Shown one piece after another: positions 1 through 8,154 of a stretch of 64,000 nt of DNA. Each line of letters opens with the position of its first letter. Position 1 is the first letter of the stretch. This stretch comes from Mucilaginibacter gotjawali (GTDB taxonomy: Bacteria > Bacteroidota > Bacteroidia > Sphingobacteriales > Sphingobacteriaceae), in contig NZ_AP017313.1 of the NCBI RefSeq assembly GCF_002355435.1, forward strand, positions 2,976,001 to 3,040,000. Reading direction: 5' to 3'. The notes under the pieces were generated by a model. The model was given only the letters and a program-made list of their open reading frames with translations, was not told the DNA's origin and searched no databases. A program made the translations under genes and the position numbers.

Positions 1-9
1 CATTAACCT

Positions 10-1167
10 ATGTTCCCCACTATTTCTTCGCTGATTCAATATTTTACCGGAATAAACATACCGCTTCCTATACAATCGTTCGGTTTTTTTGTGGCGATTG
101 CTTTTATAGCGGCTTATTGGGCGTTTGCACAGGAGTTTAAACGAAAAGAAAAACTGGGTTACATCCATCCCTTCCAAAAAACGGTAACTGTTGGTCAACC
201 TGCTACCTTAGGTGAATTGGCCGGCAATGGTTTTTTTGGTTTTATCCTGGGTTTTAAATTGGTTGACGCTATCCTGAATTACCATACGCTGCTTGACGAT
301 ACACAAGGTTTTATTTTATCGGCCAGAGGCAATTGGGTTGGAGGCATTATAGGTGCAGCAGCGTTTGCTTACTGGGCCTATTATGAAAGTAAAAAACAGG
401 AACTGCCAACCCCTAAAACACAGGTAGTAACCGTACACCCCTATGAGTTGATGGGAAGTATTTTACTTTGGGCGGCAGTATGCGGCTTTGCCGGGGCAAA
501 AGTTTTTAACGCTTTGGAAAACTGGGGCGAGTTTATGAAAGACCCTGTCGGGATGTTAATAGGTTTCAGCGGGCTCACCTTTTATGGCGGTTTAATCTGT
601 GGCGGAGCCGTGGTACTATATATCGCCTGGAAACATGGCATCAAATGGATGGATATGCTTGATATTGGCGGCCCTGGTATGATGTTGGCTTACGGCATTG
701 GCCGTGTTGGCTGCCAGATGTCAGGCGACGGTGATTGGGGAATAAATAACCTTGCGCCAAAACCACATTGGCTAAGCTGGGCGCCAGATTGGATGTGGGC
801 ATTTAAATTCCCTCATAATGTAAATAATGAAGGCGTAGCAATTCCGGGTTGTGTAGGTAAGTTTTGCAGCGAGCTGCCTGTTCCGGTGTTCCCCACCTCA
901 TTTTACGAATCGGTAATTTGTATCCTCCTCTTCTTTTTTCTCTGGAGCATCCGCAGTAAAATAAAAGCTTCGGGCGTATTATTTGGAATCTACATGATCC
1001 TGGCGGGTGTTGAGCGTTTTTTTATAGAATTGATAAGGGTAAATACAAAATACAACGTAGCCGGGATGAGTTTTACGCAAGCCGAGATGATCTCTATATT
1101 TATGGTATTGGGCGGTTTAGTACTATGGTTTACCCAAATGAACAAGAAAAAAGCTAAACATGGCTAA
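10..1167 (+). CDS. lgt: Prolipoprotein diacylglyceryl transferase
   Basis: Inner-membrane enzyme that transfers diacylglycerol from phosphatidylglycerol to the lipobox cysteine of prolipoproteins, the first step of lipoprotein maturation. The 385-residue protein has about seven hydrophobic segments. It carries the Lgt signature [14 protein letters not shown] at residues 231-244, including the essential-type arginine R232, and a YGGL segment near 192-195. It is longer than the roughly 290-residue E. coli enzyme; the extra length lies in a soluble stretch near residues 50-70 and in loops, as in other Bacteroidota. The ATG used lies only 10 bases from the window edge, so an earlier start cannot be excluded. 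Its end overlaps the next gene by 8 bp, indicating translational coupling. Confidence 0.95.
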   Translation: MFPTISSLIQYFTGINIPLPIQSFGFFVAIAFIAAYWAFAQEFKRKEKLGYIHPFQKTVTVGQPATLGELAGNGFFGFILGFKLVDAILNYHTLLDDTQGFILSARGNWVGGIIGAAAFAYWAYYESKKQELPTPKTQVVTVHPYELMGSILLWAAVCGFAGAKVFNALENWGEFMKDPVGMLIGFSGLTFYGGLICGGAVVLYIAWKHGIKWMDMLDIGGPGMMLAYGIGRVGCQMSGDGDWGINNLAPKPHWLSWAPDWMWAFKFPHNVNNEGVAIPGCVGKFCSELPVPVFPTSFYESVICILLFFFLWSIRSKIKASGVLFGIYMILAGVERFFIELIRVNTKYNVAGMSFTQAEMISIFMVLGGLVLWFTQMNKKKAKHG

Positions 1168-1645
1168 CCAAAACCTGGGCAATAAATTATTAAAAAACCA
1201 GGTTGTCAGGTTTGTCTTTTCGGCGGGAGTGGGGTTTTTAGTTGACGTTTCTGCTTTTTACCTGTTTTATCATAACTTGCTGGTTCAAAAAACCTATCAC
1301 ATCGTTTACTTCACGGTGCGTAATTATACACTTTCATTTTCTATATCTTTTTTTCTGGGGGTGCTGGTTAACTTTTTAATCACCAGGTATTTAGTTTTTT
1401 CCGAGTCAAAGCTACCTCCATATAAACAGTTCTTCAGGTTTGTGTCTGTTGCTTTTGTTGGCTATTTTGCCAATCTGGCGGTATTAAAATTGTTTATCCA
1501 GAGTTTCCAGATGGATCCTATTGTAGCCCGCCCCTCTGCAGCGTTAAGTCTGTTTTTTTTAAGTTTTTTTGTCCATAAGTTTTTTTCATTCAGCCTATCA
1601 TTAAGACACCATGCATCTGAAAGAAGTAACGCACAAAGTAATTGA
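1160..1645 (+). CDS. GtrA-family membrane protein
   Basis: Small integral membrane protein of 161 residues with four predicted hydrophobic helices (roughly 16-35, 50-75, 90-110 and 125-145). The pattern fits the GtrA family: an early [13 protein letters not shown] motif and a C-terminal segment with FFVHKFFSF. GtrA proteins are linked to glycosylation and may help move undecaprenyl-linked sugars across the inner membrane; the substrate here is unknown. It overlaps lgt at its start by 8 bp and the inositol-monophosphatase gene at its end by 35 bp, so the three probably form one transcript. The family call rests on topology and motif resemblance. Confidence 0.75.
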   Translation: MANQNLGNKLLKNQVVRFVFSAGVGFLVDVSAFYLFYHNLLVQKTYHIVYFTVRNYTLSFSISFFLGVLVNFLITRYLVFSESKLPPYKQFFRFVSVAFVGYFANLAVLKLFIQSFQMDPIVARPSAALSLFFLSFFVHKFFSFSLSLRHHASERSNAQSN

Positions 1646-2402
1646 AGTAGCCAAAGAAGCGGGTGCCTTTATCCGCGAACAACGGAAAACTTTCAGCGCT
1701 GACAAAATCGAATTCAAAGGACTAAACGACCTGGTTTCCTATGTGGACAAAACTGCTGAAAAAATTATTGTATCGGCTTTAAAAAGTGTATTGCCCGAAG
1801 CAGGCTTTATCACCGAAGAAAAAACCATTAACCGGCTGGGCGAAAAATATAATTGGATCATCGACCCGTTGGACGGTACCACCAACTTTATTCATGGTTT
1901 GCCGGTTTTTTCGGTAAGTATTGCGTTACAGGAAGATGATGAACTGGTTATGGGCGTTGTTTATGAAATTAACCAGGATGAGTGCTTTTACGCATGGAAA
2001 GATTCGCCGGCCTATTTAAATGGTAATGAGATCAGCGTATCCCCAACGCCAACAGTTGACCAATGCTTACTGGCGACAGGGTTTCCCTATTACGATTTTG
2101 AAAAGCAGGCTGCTTATATTGAATTATTTGCAGATCTGATGCGCAGTTGCCACGGCCTTCGCCGTTTAGGCTCAGCTGCAGTCGATCTGGCATACACCGC
2201 CTGCGGCCGGTTCGATGCCTTTTACGAATATAATTTGAATACCTGGGATGTTGCTGCCGGAATTGTCATAGTGCGGCAGGCCGGTGGCGAAGTTGTAAAC
2301 TTTAAAGGCGGAAATGAAGTTTTAAATACCAGGGAAGTGCTGGCGACGAATAGAAAGATAACAGGGGAGATGCTGGGGGTGATCCAAAAATATTTTATTT
2401 GA
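1611..2402 (+). CDS. Inositol monophosphatase family protein
   Basis: Metal-dependent phosphatase of 263 residues, usual length for the IMPase/SuhB/CysQ family. The metal site is visible: the EE pair near residues 69-70, DPLDGTTNF at about 85-93, and the C-terminal WDVAAG motif that supplies the last metal-binding aspartate. Substrates in this family include inositol-1-phosphate, other sugar phosphates and 3'-phosphoadenosine phosphates; the sequence alone does not decide. The ATG at 1611 lies inside the upstream gtrA-like gene (35 bp overlap), and the N-terminal helix begins immediately after it, which supports this start. It is the last gene of the lgt unit and is followed by a large inverted repeat. 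Confidence 0.9.
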   Translation: MHLKEVTHKVIEVAKEAGAFIREQRKTFSADKIEFKGLNDLVSYVDKTAEKIIVSALKSVLPEAGFITEEKTINRLGEKYNWIIDPLDGTTNFIHGLPVFSVSIALQEDDELVMGVVYEINQDECFYAWKDSPAYLNGNEISVSPTPTVDQCLLATGFPYYDFEKQAAYIELFADLMRSCHGLRRLGSAAVDLAYTACGRFDAFYEYNLNTWDVAAGIVIVRQAGGEVVNFKGGNEVLNTREVLATNRKITGEMLGVIQKYFI

Positions 2403-2557
2403 CAAGAATTTCACGAATGTGTTCGAATGGACACAAATGAAAAGGCCGAATTTTCATCCTGTTATTAGTGAAAATTCGGCCTTATTCGTGAAATTCGTGT
2501 CAAATAAAATTCGCCCGGTATTTGTGTCCATTCGAACACATTCGTGAAATTCGTGTC
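2401..2557. repeat. Nested inverted repeat between convergent genes
   Basis: Outer arms at 2401-2438 and 2520-2557 are 38 bp with one mismatch. Inside them a second perfect 15-bp hairpin (2442-2456 with 2469-2483, 12-nt loop) is built on aaggccgaattttca. A further copy of attcgtgaaattcgtgtc at 2484-2501 can also pair with the left arm, so two outer foldings compete. The element fills the space between the stop codons of two convergent genes and may act as a bidirectional terminator. The attcgtgaaattcgtg unit resembles a dispersed intergenic repeat of Bacteroidota. Confidence 0.85.
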
Positions 2558-2562
2558 TATTT

Positions 2563-3111
2563 TTATAATGCTTCAGAAACCACTTCAGTAACTTCCGGAA
2601 CCATTCTTTTCAACAGGTTTTCAATGCCTGCTTTAAGGGTAACGGTTGATGAAGGGCACCCGCTGCATGATCCGCGCAATTCAACAGTTACAACGCCGGC
2701 GTCAAATGATTTATAGGCAATAGCGCCGCCGTCCTGTTCAACAGCAGGGCGTACATAGTCGTTTAATATCTGCTGGATCTTTACTTCGGTGTCAGTACCT
2801 TCAAAATCGGCTTCAACGTGCTCTTCTTCTTTGATCACCAATTCTGCTTCTACGGCACCTTTTACAAACTCTTTCAGTATGGGTAGCAAATCGTCCCAGT
2901 TATCTCCTTCAAACTTGGTTACTGTTACAAAGTTACTGGCAAAGAAAACCCCGTTAACAAAGGAAAACTTATATAACTCCCTGGCAAATGGCGAAACTTC
3001 GGCGCTTTCTTTTGTGGGAAAATCCAAACTGCCATTAATCAGCAACTTGTTCACAATGAACTTCATGGTTGCCGGGTTAGGAGTCGATTCGGTATATACG
3101 TTGATATTCAT
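2563..3111 (-). CDS. NfuA/NifU-like Fe-S cluster carrier
   Basis: Iron-sulfur scaffold or carrier protein of 182 residues. Residues 1-90 match the Nfu N-terminal domain (starts with TESTPNPATMKFI). Residues about 105-180 form the NifU C-terminal domain with the CSGCPSS motif, whose CxxC pair binds a [4Fe-4S] cluster at a dimer interface. It probably delivers clusters to apo-proteins in the cytoplasm. It stands alone, convergent with the IMPase gene, and has its own promoter-like TAACTTTG box 27 bp before the ATG. The order of the two domains and the total length are typical of Bacteroidota and mitochondrial NFU1-type proteins. Confidence 0.92.
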   Translation of the reverse strand: MNINVYTESTPNPATMKFIVNKLLINGSLDFPTKESAEVSPFARELYKFSFVNGVFFASNFVTVTKFEGDNWDDLLPILKEFVKGAVEAELVIKEEEHVEADFEGTDTEVKIQQILNDYVRPAVEQDGGAIAYKSFDAGVVTVELRGSCSGCPSSTVTLKAGIENLLKRMVPEVTEVVSEAL

Positions 3112-3137
3112 TTTATTTTATAGCTAATATAGATGAA

Positions 3138-3145
3138 CAAAGTTA
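3138..3145 (-). promoter_or_regulatory. Bacteroidota -7 box of the nfu gene
   Basis: On the minus strand the bases read TAACTTTG, an exact match to the TAnnTTTG consensus. It would place transcription start about 20 nt before the ATG at 3111. No clear TTTG -33 element is seen at the expected distance. Confidence 0.5.
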
Positions 3146-3260
3146 AACAGCTTTTTGATTTATGTACCTGTATTTATTTGTTATGACCTGTTGGTGACTT
3201 AGAGATTAGAGACTGGAGGTTAGAGATTAGGCGAAGACAAAATTAACTATCCACTAATCA

Positions 3261-4604
3261 CTAAATCCCTGTATAATTCGCCGGTGTTATCCGTTTAATT
3301 TCTTCTTTTATCGAATCGTCAACATTTAACCCATCCACAAAAACAGCAATCGTTTCGGCATTTACCTGCTGGTTGGTGCGGGTTAGTTCTTTTAAGGCCT
3401 CGTAAGGGTTAGGATATCCCTCGCGGCGCAAAATTGTTTGAATCGCTTCGGCCACTACAGCCCAATTGGCTTCGAGGTGCGCGTTAATGGCATCTGTATT
3501 CAATAACAATTTATTTAATCCCTTTACGGTTGATTTAATAGCAATCAATGTATGTGCTACCGGAACACCAATGTTTCGCAATACGGTTGAGTCTGTCAAG
3601 TCACGCTGAAGCCTTGAAATAGGCAATTTGGCGGCAAAGTGTTCAAACAAAGCATTGGCAATGCCCAGGTTACCTTCTGAATTTTCAAAATCAATAGGAT
3701 TAACCTTATGTGGCATAGCCGATGAACCAATTTCACCAGCTTTGATGAGCTGTTTAAAATAGTTCATGGAGATGTATTGCCAAATATCCCTGTCAAGGTC
3801 GATCAGGATATTGTTTATCCTTTTCAGCGCGTCACACTGGGCCGCAAAATTATCATAGTGCTCAATCTGGGTAGTAAACTGCGAGCGGCTTAATCCTAAA
3901 ATATCATTTACAAAATGATTACCAAAGGCTTTCCATTCGATAGCCGGGTAACCAATATGGTGTGCGTTAAAATTGCCGGTAGCGCCTCCAAATTTGGCGG
4001 AATAGGGAACGGCTTTTAAAAGGTTCAGCTGGTTTTCCAGTCGCTCAACAAAAACGTTTATTTCTTTACCTAACCGGCTTGGAGAGGCCGGCTGACCGTG
4101 CGTATGTGCCAGCATCGGGATTTGAGCCCAATCGGCAGCATATTTTTTTAAAATATCTACCAGTTCATTTATAGCAGGATAATACGATTCGGTAAGTGCT
4201 AACTTAAATGAATAGGGGATAGCTGTATTGTTGATATCCTGGGATGTTAAGCCGAAGTGAATAAACTCCTTGTAGGCTTCAAGGCCTAAATTATCAAATT
4301 GTTTTTTGATAAAATATTCCACCGCTTTAACATCATGATTGGTTATTTTTTCAATTTCTTTAATACTTTGAGCATCCGCTTCGTTAAAATTTTTATAAAT
4401 GGCACGTAACTTTTCTGTTGCATTTTTATCAAAGTTTTGTAACTGGGGCAACGGATGTTCGCACAGGGCGATGAAATATTCAATTTCAACAAACACCCTG
4501 TATTTAATTAAAGCGTACTCCGAAAAATAATCCGCAAGCGCTGCGGTAGTGTTGCGGTAACGGCCGTCAATAGGAGAAATTGCTGAAAGTGGAGTAAGCG
4601 TCAT
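3261..4604 (-). CDS. purB: Adenylosuccinate lyase
   Basis: Purine enzyme that cleaves adenylosuccinate to AMP and fumarate and also SAICAR to AICAR. The 447-residue protein has the fumarase/aspartase superfamily signature GSSAMPHKVNP at residues 293-303, with the mobile catalytic-serine loop, and the AHTHGQP motif at 166-172 with the conserved histidines. TSQDINN near 120-126 is the usual substrate-binding stretch. Length and start (MTLTPLSAISPIDGRY) match the family. It is a single gene, convergent with nothing downstream; a TACCTTTG promoter box lies close before it. Confidence 0.97.
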   Translation of the reverse strand: MTLTPLSAISPIDGRYRNTTAALADYFSEYALIKYRVFVEIEYFIALCEHPLPQLQNFDKNATEKLRAIYKNFNEADAQSIKEIEKITNHDVKAVEYFIKKQFDNLGLEAYKEFIHFGLTSQDINNTAIPYSFKLALTESYYPAINELVDILKKYAADWAQIPMLAHTHGQPASPSRLGKEINVFVERLENQLNLLKAVPYSAKFGGATGNFNAHHIGYPAIEWKAFGNHFVNDILGLSRSQFTTQIEHYDNFAAQCDALKRINNILIDLDRDIWQYISMNYFKQLIKAGEIGSSAMPHKVNPIDFENSEGNLGIANALFEHFAAKLPISRLQRDLTDSTVLRNIGVPVAHTLIAIKSTVKGLNKLLLNTDAINAHLEANWAVVAEAIQTILRREGYPNPYEALKELTRTNQQVNAETIAVFVDGLNVDDSIKEEIKRITPANYTGI

Positions 4605-4624
4605 AAAAGGATTTTAATTTTTTG

Positions 4625-4632
4625 CAAAGGTA
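4625..4632 (-). promoter_or_regulatory. -7 box of purB
   Basis: The minus strand reads TACCTTTG, matching TAnnTTTG, with start expected about 13 nt before the purB ATG. The short leader is usual for Bacteroidota. No purine riboswitch or PurR-like site is evident. Confidence 0.55.
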
Positions 4633-4849
4633 ATGTTTTAAATAGCAGTTTTAAATAGTGGGCAGTAGCAGGTTTTAACAGCAGCAGGGGGTTGGCGTGA
4701 TTCGCCCTTCATATTGTCGTTATTTCCACCTGTTAGTGCTCGTCGTTTGAAATAAATTTGTTTTTTAACTGAACTGCTGCTAAACAATGTTTGTCAGAAG
4801 AAGGTAATAAACTTTGGAAACTTTGTAATCTAAAAATGTTTCCATAGTT

Positions 4850-4866
4850 TTGACTTCCAAAGTCAA
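4850..4866. promoter_or_regulatory. Palindrome overlapping tetR start (candidate operator)
   Basis: TTGACTTCCAAAGTCAA: perfect 7-bp arms around a 3-bp centre. The last A is the first base of the tetR ATG. A second symmetrical pair, TGGAAAC at 4815-4821 and GTTTCCA at 4838-4844, lies just upstream. The position suggests autoregulation by the TetR protein; this is an inference. Confidence 0.5.
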
Positions 4867-5476
4867 TGAGTCAAACAGAAAGAATAATACTGGGGAGCGA
4901 AGAACTGTTTTTAATAGCAGGTATCAAGAGCGTAACGATGGATGATATTGCCAGGCACCTGGGTATGTCAAAAAAACCATCTACCAGTTTTTCAAAGATA
5001 AAAATGAACTGGTGATTGCCTTGGTTCAGAAAAAATTGAAAGAGGATGAAGAGCAAATGAACGATATTATCAATCGTTCGGGAAATGTGATTGAGGAGAT
5101 GATCAATATGATGAAATGCTCTGAAGAAATATTTTCCAGGATAAACCCGATCGTCATCCACGAACTACAGAAGTTTCATCCGGAAGCATGGAAACAATTC
5201 CAGGAGTTTAAAAACAAAGTTATTACCCAAAAGATGGAACAGCTTTTAACCAAGGGTATTACGCAGGGGTATATAAGGCCACAGATAGATGTTAAAATTA
5301 TTGCAAGGATGCATGTTAATATGGTAGAAATGGGGTTTAATAATGCCATCTTCCCCCTGGCGGAATTTAATACATGGAAAGTTCAGCAACAATTTCTGGA
5401 ACATTTTAACTACGGTATTTGTACACTTAAAGGATATAAGTTGCTGAACCAGTATAAAAACATAATAGAAGAATAA
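4866..5476 (+). pseudogene. TetR-family regulator with -1 frameshift at an A7 run
   Basis: Putative repressor of the adjoining efflux operon. From ATG 4866 the frame encodes an N-terminal helix-turn-helix (SVTMDDIARHLGMSKK). At the A7 run 4970-4976 it must move to the -1 frame to continue as TIYQFFKDKNELV and the ligand-binding domain ending at 5476. Adding one A gives 612 nt, 203 residues, the normal TetR length. Without it the protein stops soon after the recognition helix. The zero-frame codons are TCA AAA AAA, which form a canonical A_AAA_AAA slippery heptamer, so programmed frameshifting or transcriptional slippage is possible. A true mutation or a sequencing error is equally compatible. 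The downstream piece alone (ATG 5012) would lack the DNA-binding domain. Confidence 0.8.
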
Positions 5477-5573
5477 ACTGCTGACATAGGGTTGTCACAG
5501 ATCAGAACTTACTTTGTGGCAGCTGTCCAAATCAGCTTATATTAATTGTAATACGAACAACACAACAATAAAA

Positions 5574-7000
5574 ATGAAACATATAGTATTAATATTATCT
5601 TTAATATGCGCCGTTGCCCTAAATGGTTTCGCGCAGCAGGCCCCGCCTGACAGTCAGAAATATAACTTCACCGTTGCTGATTGCGTCAACTATGCTTATG
5701 AGCACCAGCATGATGTAAAAAACGCAAACCTTGATGTTGAAAGTGCAGGATACCATGTAAAGGAAACTATTGGACAGGGTTTACCACAAATCAGCGGAGC
5801 AGCCAGCTTTCAGGATTATTTAAAGACTCCATCCATTATCTTTCCCGACTTTATATCCGGCCCGGTTTACGGGATATTGAACAAGCAACACGTAGTGGAT
5901 AGTGCAACCAACAAGGTGATATCCGGTACGCCGCCGGCAAGCAACGGAAAAGCAAACACAGTCAGTTTTCAGCAGAACTACAATACCAATATCGGTTTTA
6001 CAATAAATCAAATATTGTTCGACCCCAACTACATTGTGGGGTTACAAGCGAGTAAAACCTATAAAGAGTTGTATACAAGGAGTTACACGCGCTCCAAAAT
6101 TGAAGTGAATGTTAACATTACTAAAGCTTATTATCAGGTATTGGTTAGCGCGGAGCAGTTAAAGTTACTTGAAGCAAATGTTAATGAACTTAAACAGCAA
6201 GTGGACGAAACGACAGCTCGCAATAAACAGGGGTTTGTTGAAAAAATTGATGTGGATAGAATTACCGTTCAATATAACTCATTGGTTACCAACTGGGAAA
6301 ACACAAAAAGGCTGATTGTATTAAACTATGAGTTGTTAAAATTCCAAATGGGTATGCCGGTTAATAAGGAGCTTACGTTAAAAGATAAACTTGAAGATAT
6401 AAAACTGGAGGCAAGCATAGCTGATGCTGTGAATGACACAAGTATTTATCACAATAGGATTGAATACAACCTGCTGGAGACCCAGAAGAAATTGAATGAA
6501 TACGACTTAAAAAGTAAAAGAGGACAGTTTTTACCAAAATTGACCGCTGTTGCCAACTATTCCATCGCCAATCAAAACAATAGTTTTGGACAATTATTCA
6601 GTAGCAATTATCCATCAAGCTATGTGGGGCTTAATCTAAGTATTCCGCTTTTTACAGGATGGCAGCACCTAAACCAGGTAAAGCAGTCTAAAATAACCGT
6701 TTTAAAATCACAGAATGACCTTGATGATATGAAAAATACGGTAAACCTTCAGGTAGACCAGGCCCGTATTTCATACATCAATGGATTGCAAACATTGAAT
6801 GATCAGAAAAAAACATGGCATTGGCTGCGGAAGTGCTTCGTGTTGCCAAAATCAAATATGAGCAGGGCGTAGGCTCAAGCATTGAAGTTACCCAGGCGCA
6901 AACAGATCTTCAGCAGGCCGATAACACCTATATCCAGGGCCTTTATGATGCCCTTGTAAGCAAAGTTGATCTTGATAAAGCATACGGACGAATTAAATAA
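5574..7000 (+). pseudogene. TolC-family outer-membrane efflux protein, frameshifted at an A7 run
   Basis: Outer-membrane channel of an RND pump. The start at 5574 gives a signal peptide (MKHIVLILSLICAVALNGFA). An upstream in-frame ATG at 5514 would put 20 hydrophilic residues before it and is unlikely. The two OEP repeats with long amphipathic helices follow. At the A7 run 6807-6813 the frame breaks: CAG AAA AAA ACA should read CAG AAA AAA AAC ATG. The last 62 or so residues (ALAAEVLRVAKIKYEQGVGSS onward, periplasmic helices and C terminus) lie in the -1 frame, ending at 7000. One extra A gives 1,428 nt, 475 residues, the usual length. Truncated at 6872, the protein would lack the final helix needed to close the barrel. 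Confidence 0.85.
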
Positions 7001-7033
7001 TTGAACCTTGTACAATAAATATATAATAAAGAC

Positions 7034-8137
7034 ATGAAAAAACTACTCTACATACCCGCCTTTCTTTTACTGGCAGCTTGTAACAAACCAAAAGACAAGG
7101 CCGCTGAATTGGCCGATCTTAAAAAACAGGAAGCTGATATAAGCGCAAAGATCACAAAGCTATCAGCCGAAATTGGTAAAAAGGATTCTGTTAAATCTAC
7201 AGATGTTAGCACTTATACGGTAACAACAGGCAGTTTTACCAACTATGTTCAAATCCAGGGCAGGATAGATGCACAGGATAATGTGACTGCTTATTCACAG
7301 TCGCCCGGCGTAATCACGGCCCTTTATGTAAAACCGGGGCAGCATGTTAACAAAGGCCAGGTATTGGTTCAGTTGGATAACAGCGTATTGAACCAGAACA
7401 TTGCACAGGCGCAAACCCAGGTAGATTTAAACCGCACTTTATTTCAGCGTCAAAAAAATCTCTGGGATCAGAAAATTGGTACCGAGGTTCAATTTTTACA
7501 GGCACAAACTGCATTGCAAAGCTCACTGAAGCAAGTCGCTTCCTTAAAGCAACAGGCCGATATGTACAGGATTACATCGCCAATTACCGGCAGCGTTGAC
7601 CAGATGGATCTTAAACTTGGACAGGTTATTCAACCGGGCCAAAACGGGATCAGGATCGTAAATGCTGATAACCTTAAAGTAAAGGCGGATGTGCCTGAAT
7701 CGTATGCACAAAGTGTAAACCAGGGAGATAAAGTAATGATCCTTTTCCCCGATGCAAATGATTCCCTAAAAACTACTGTCACTTTTGCTGCCAAGGTAAT
7801 TGACCCTTCGTCCCGTAGTTTTGCTGTTGAAATAAAATTACCGCTTAAAAAAGGCTTGCGCCCCAACATGACGGCTATAATTAAGATTGCTGATTATTCA
7901 AAAATCAATTCATTGGTAATTCCTATTAAAGCAATTCAGCGATCGGAAAATGGTGATTATGTATTTGTAAATGAGAATGGCATTGCAAAAAAGAAAATTA
8001 TTAAAGCAGGCGCTACTTACGGCGGCAAATCAGAGATTTTATCGGGCTTACAATCAGGCGATCAACTGATAACTGAAGGTGCGAGTGAAGTTGAAGATGG
8101 GGATAAAATAAAAGTATTGACATCATCCGGTAATTAA
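7034..8137 (+). CDS. RND efflux periplasmic adaptor (HlyD/AcrA type), lipoprotein
   Basis: Membrane-fusion protein linking the RND pump to TolC. The 367-residue protein has a lipoprotein signal peptide with lipobox LLAAC (Cys16). A short coiled coil at about 25-55 is rich in K, E and L. Next come a biotinyl-lipoyl half-motif (VTAYSQSPGVITALYVKPGQ, about 90-110), an alpha-hairpin near 120-175, the second lipoyl half (ITSPITGSVDQ), a beta-barrel and a membrane-proximal domain. It lies 33 bp after the tolC stop and 17 bp before the pump gene, so the three are one operon. Its reading frame is intact, which implies selection on the operon until recently or at present. Confidence 0.93.
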   Translation: MKKLLYIPAFLLLAACNKPKDKAAELADLKKQEADISAKITKLSAEIGKKDSVKSTDVSTYTVTTGSFTNYVQIQGRIDAQDNVTAYSQSPGVITALYVKPGQHVNKGQVLVQLDNSVLNQNIAQAQTQVDLNRTLFQRQKNLWDQKIGTEVQFLQAQTALQSSLKQVASLKQQADMYRITSPITGSVDQMDLKLGQVIQPGQNGIRIVNADNLKVKADVPESYAQSVNQGDKVMILFPDANDSLKTTVTFAAKVIDPSSRSFAVEIKLPLKKGLRPNMTAIIKIADYSKINSLVIPIKAIQRSENGDYVFVNENGIAKKKIIKAGATYGGKSEILSGLQSGDQLITEGASEVEDGDKIKVLTSSGN

Positions 8138-8154
8138 TTATATAATTATTAAAA

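Noticed and set aside
2522..2716. 64-residue plus-strand ORF after the IMPase gene
   Set aside because: It is antisense to the nfu gene and starts inside the inverted repeat.
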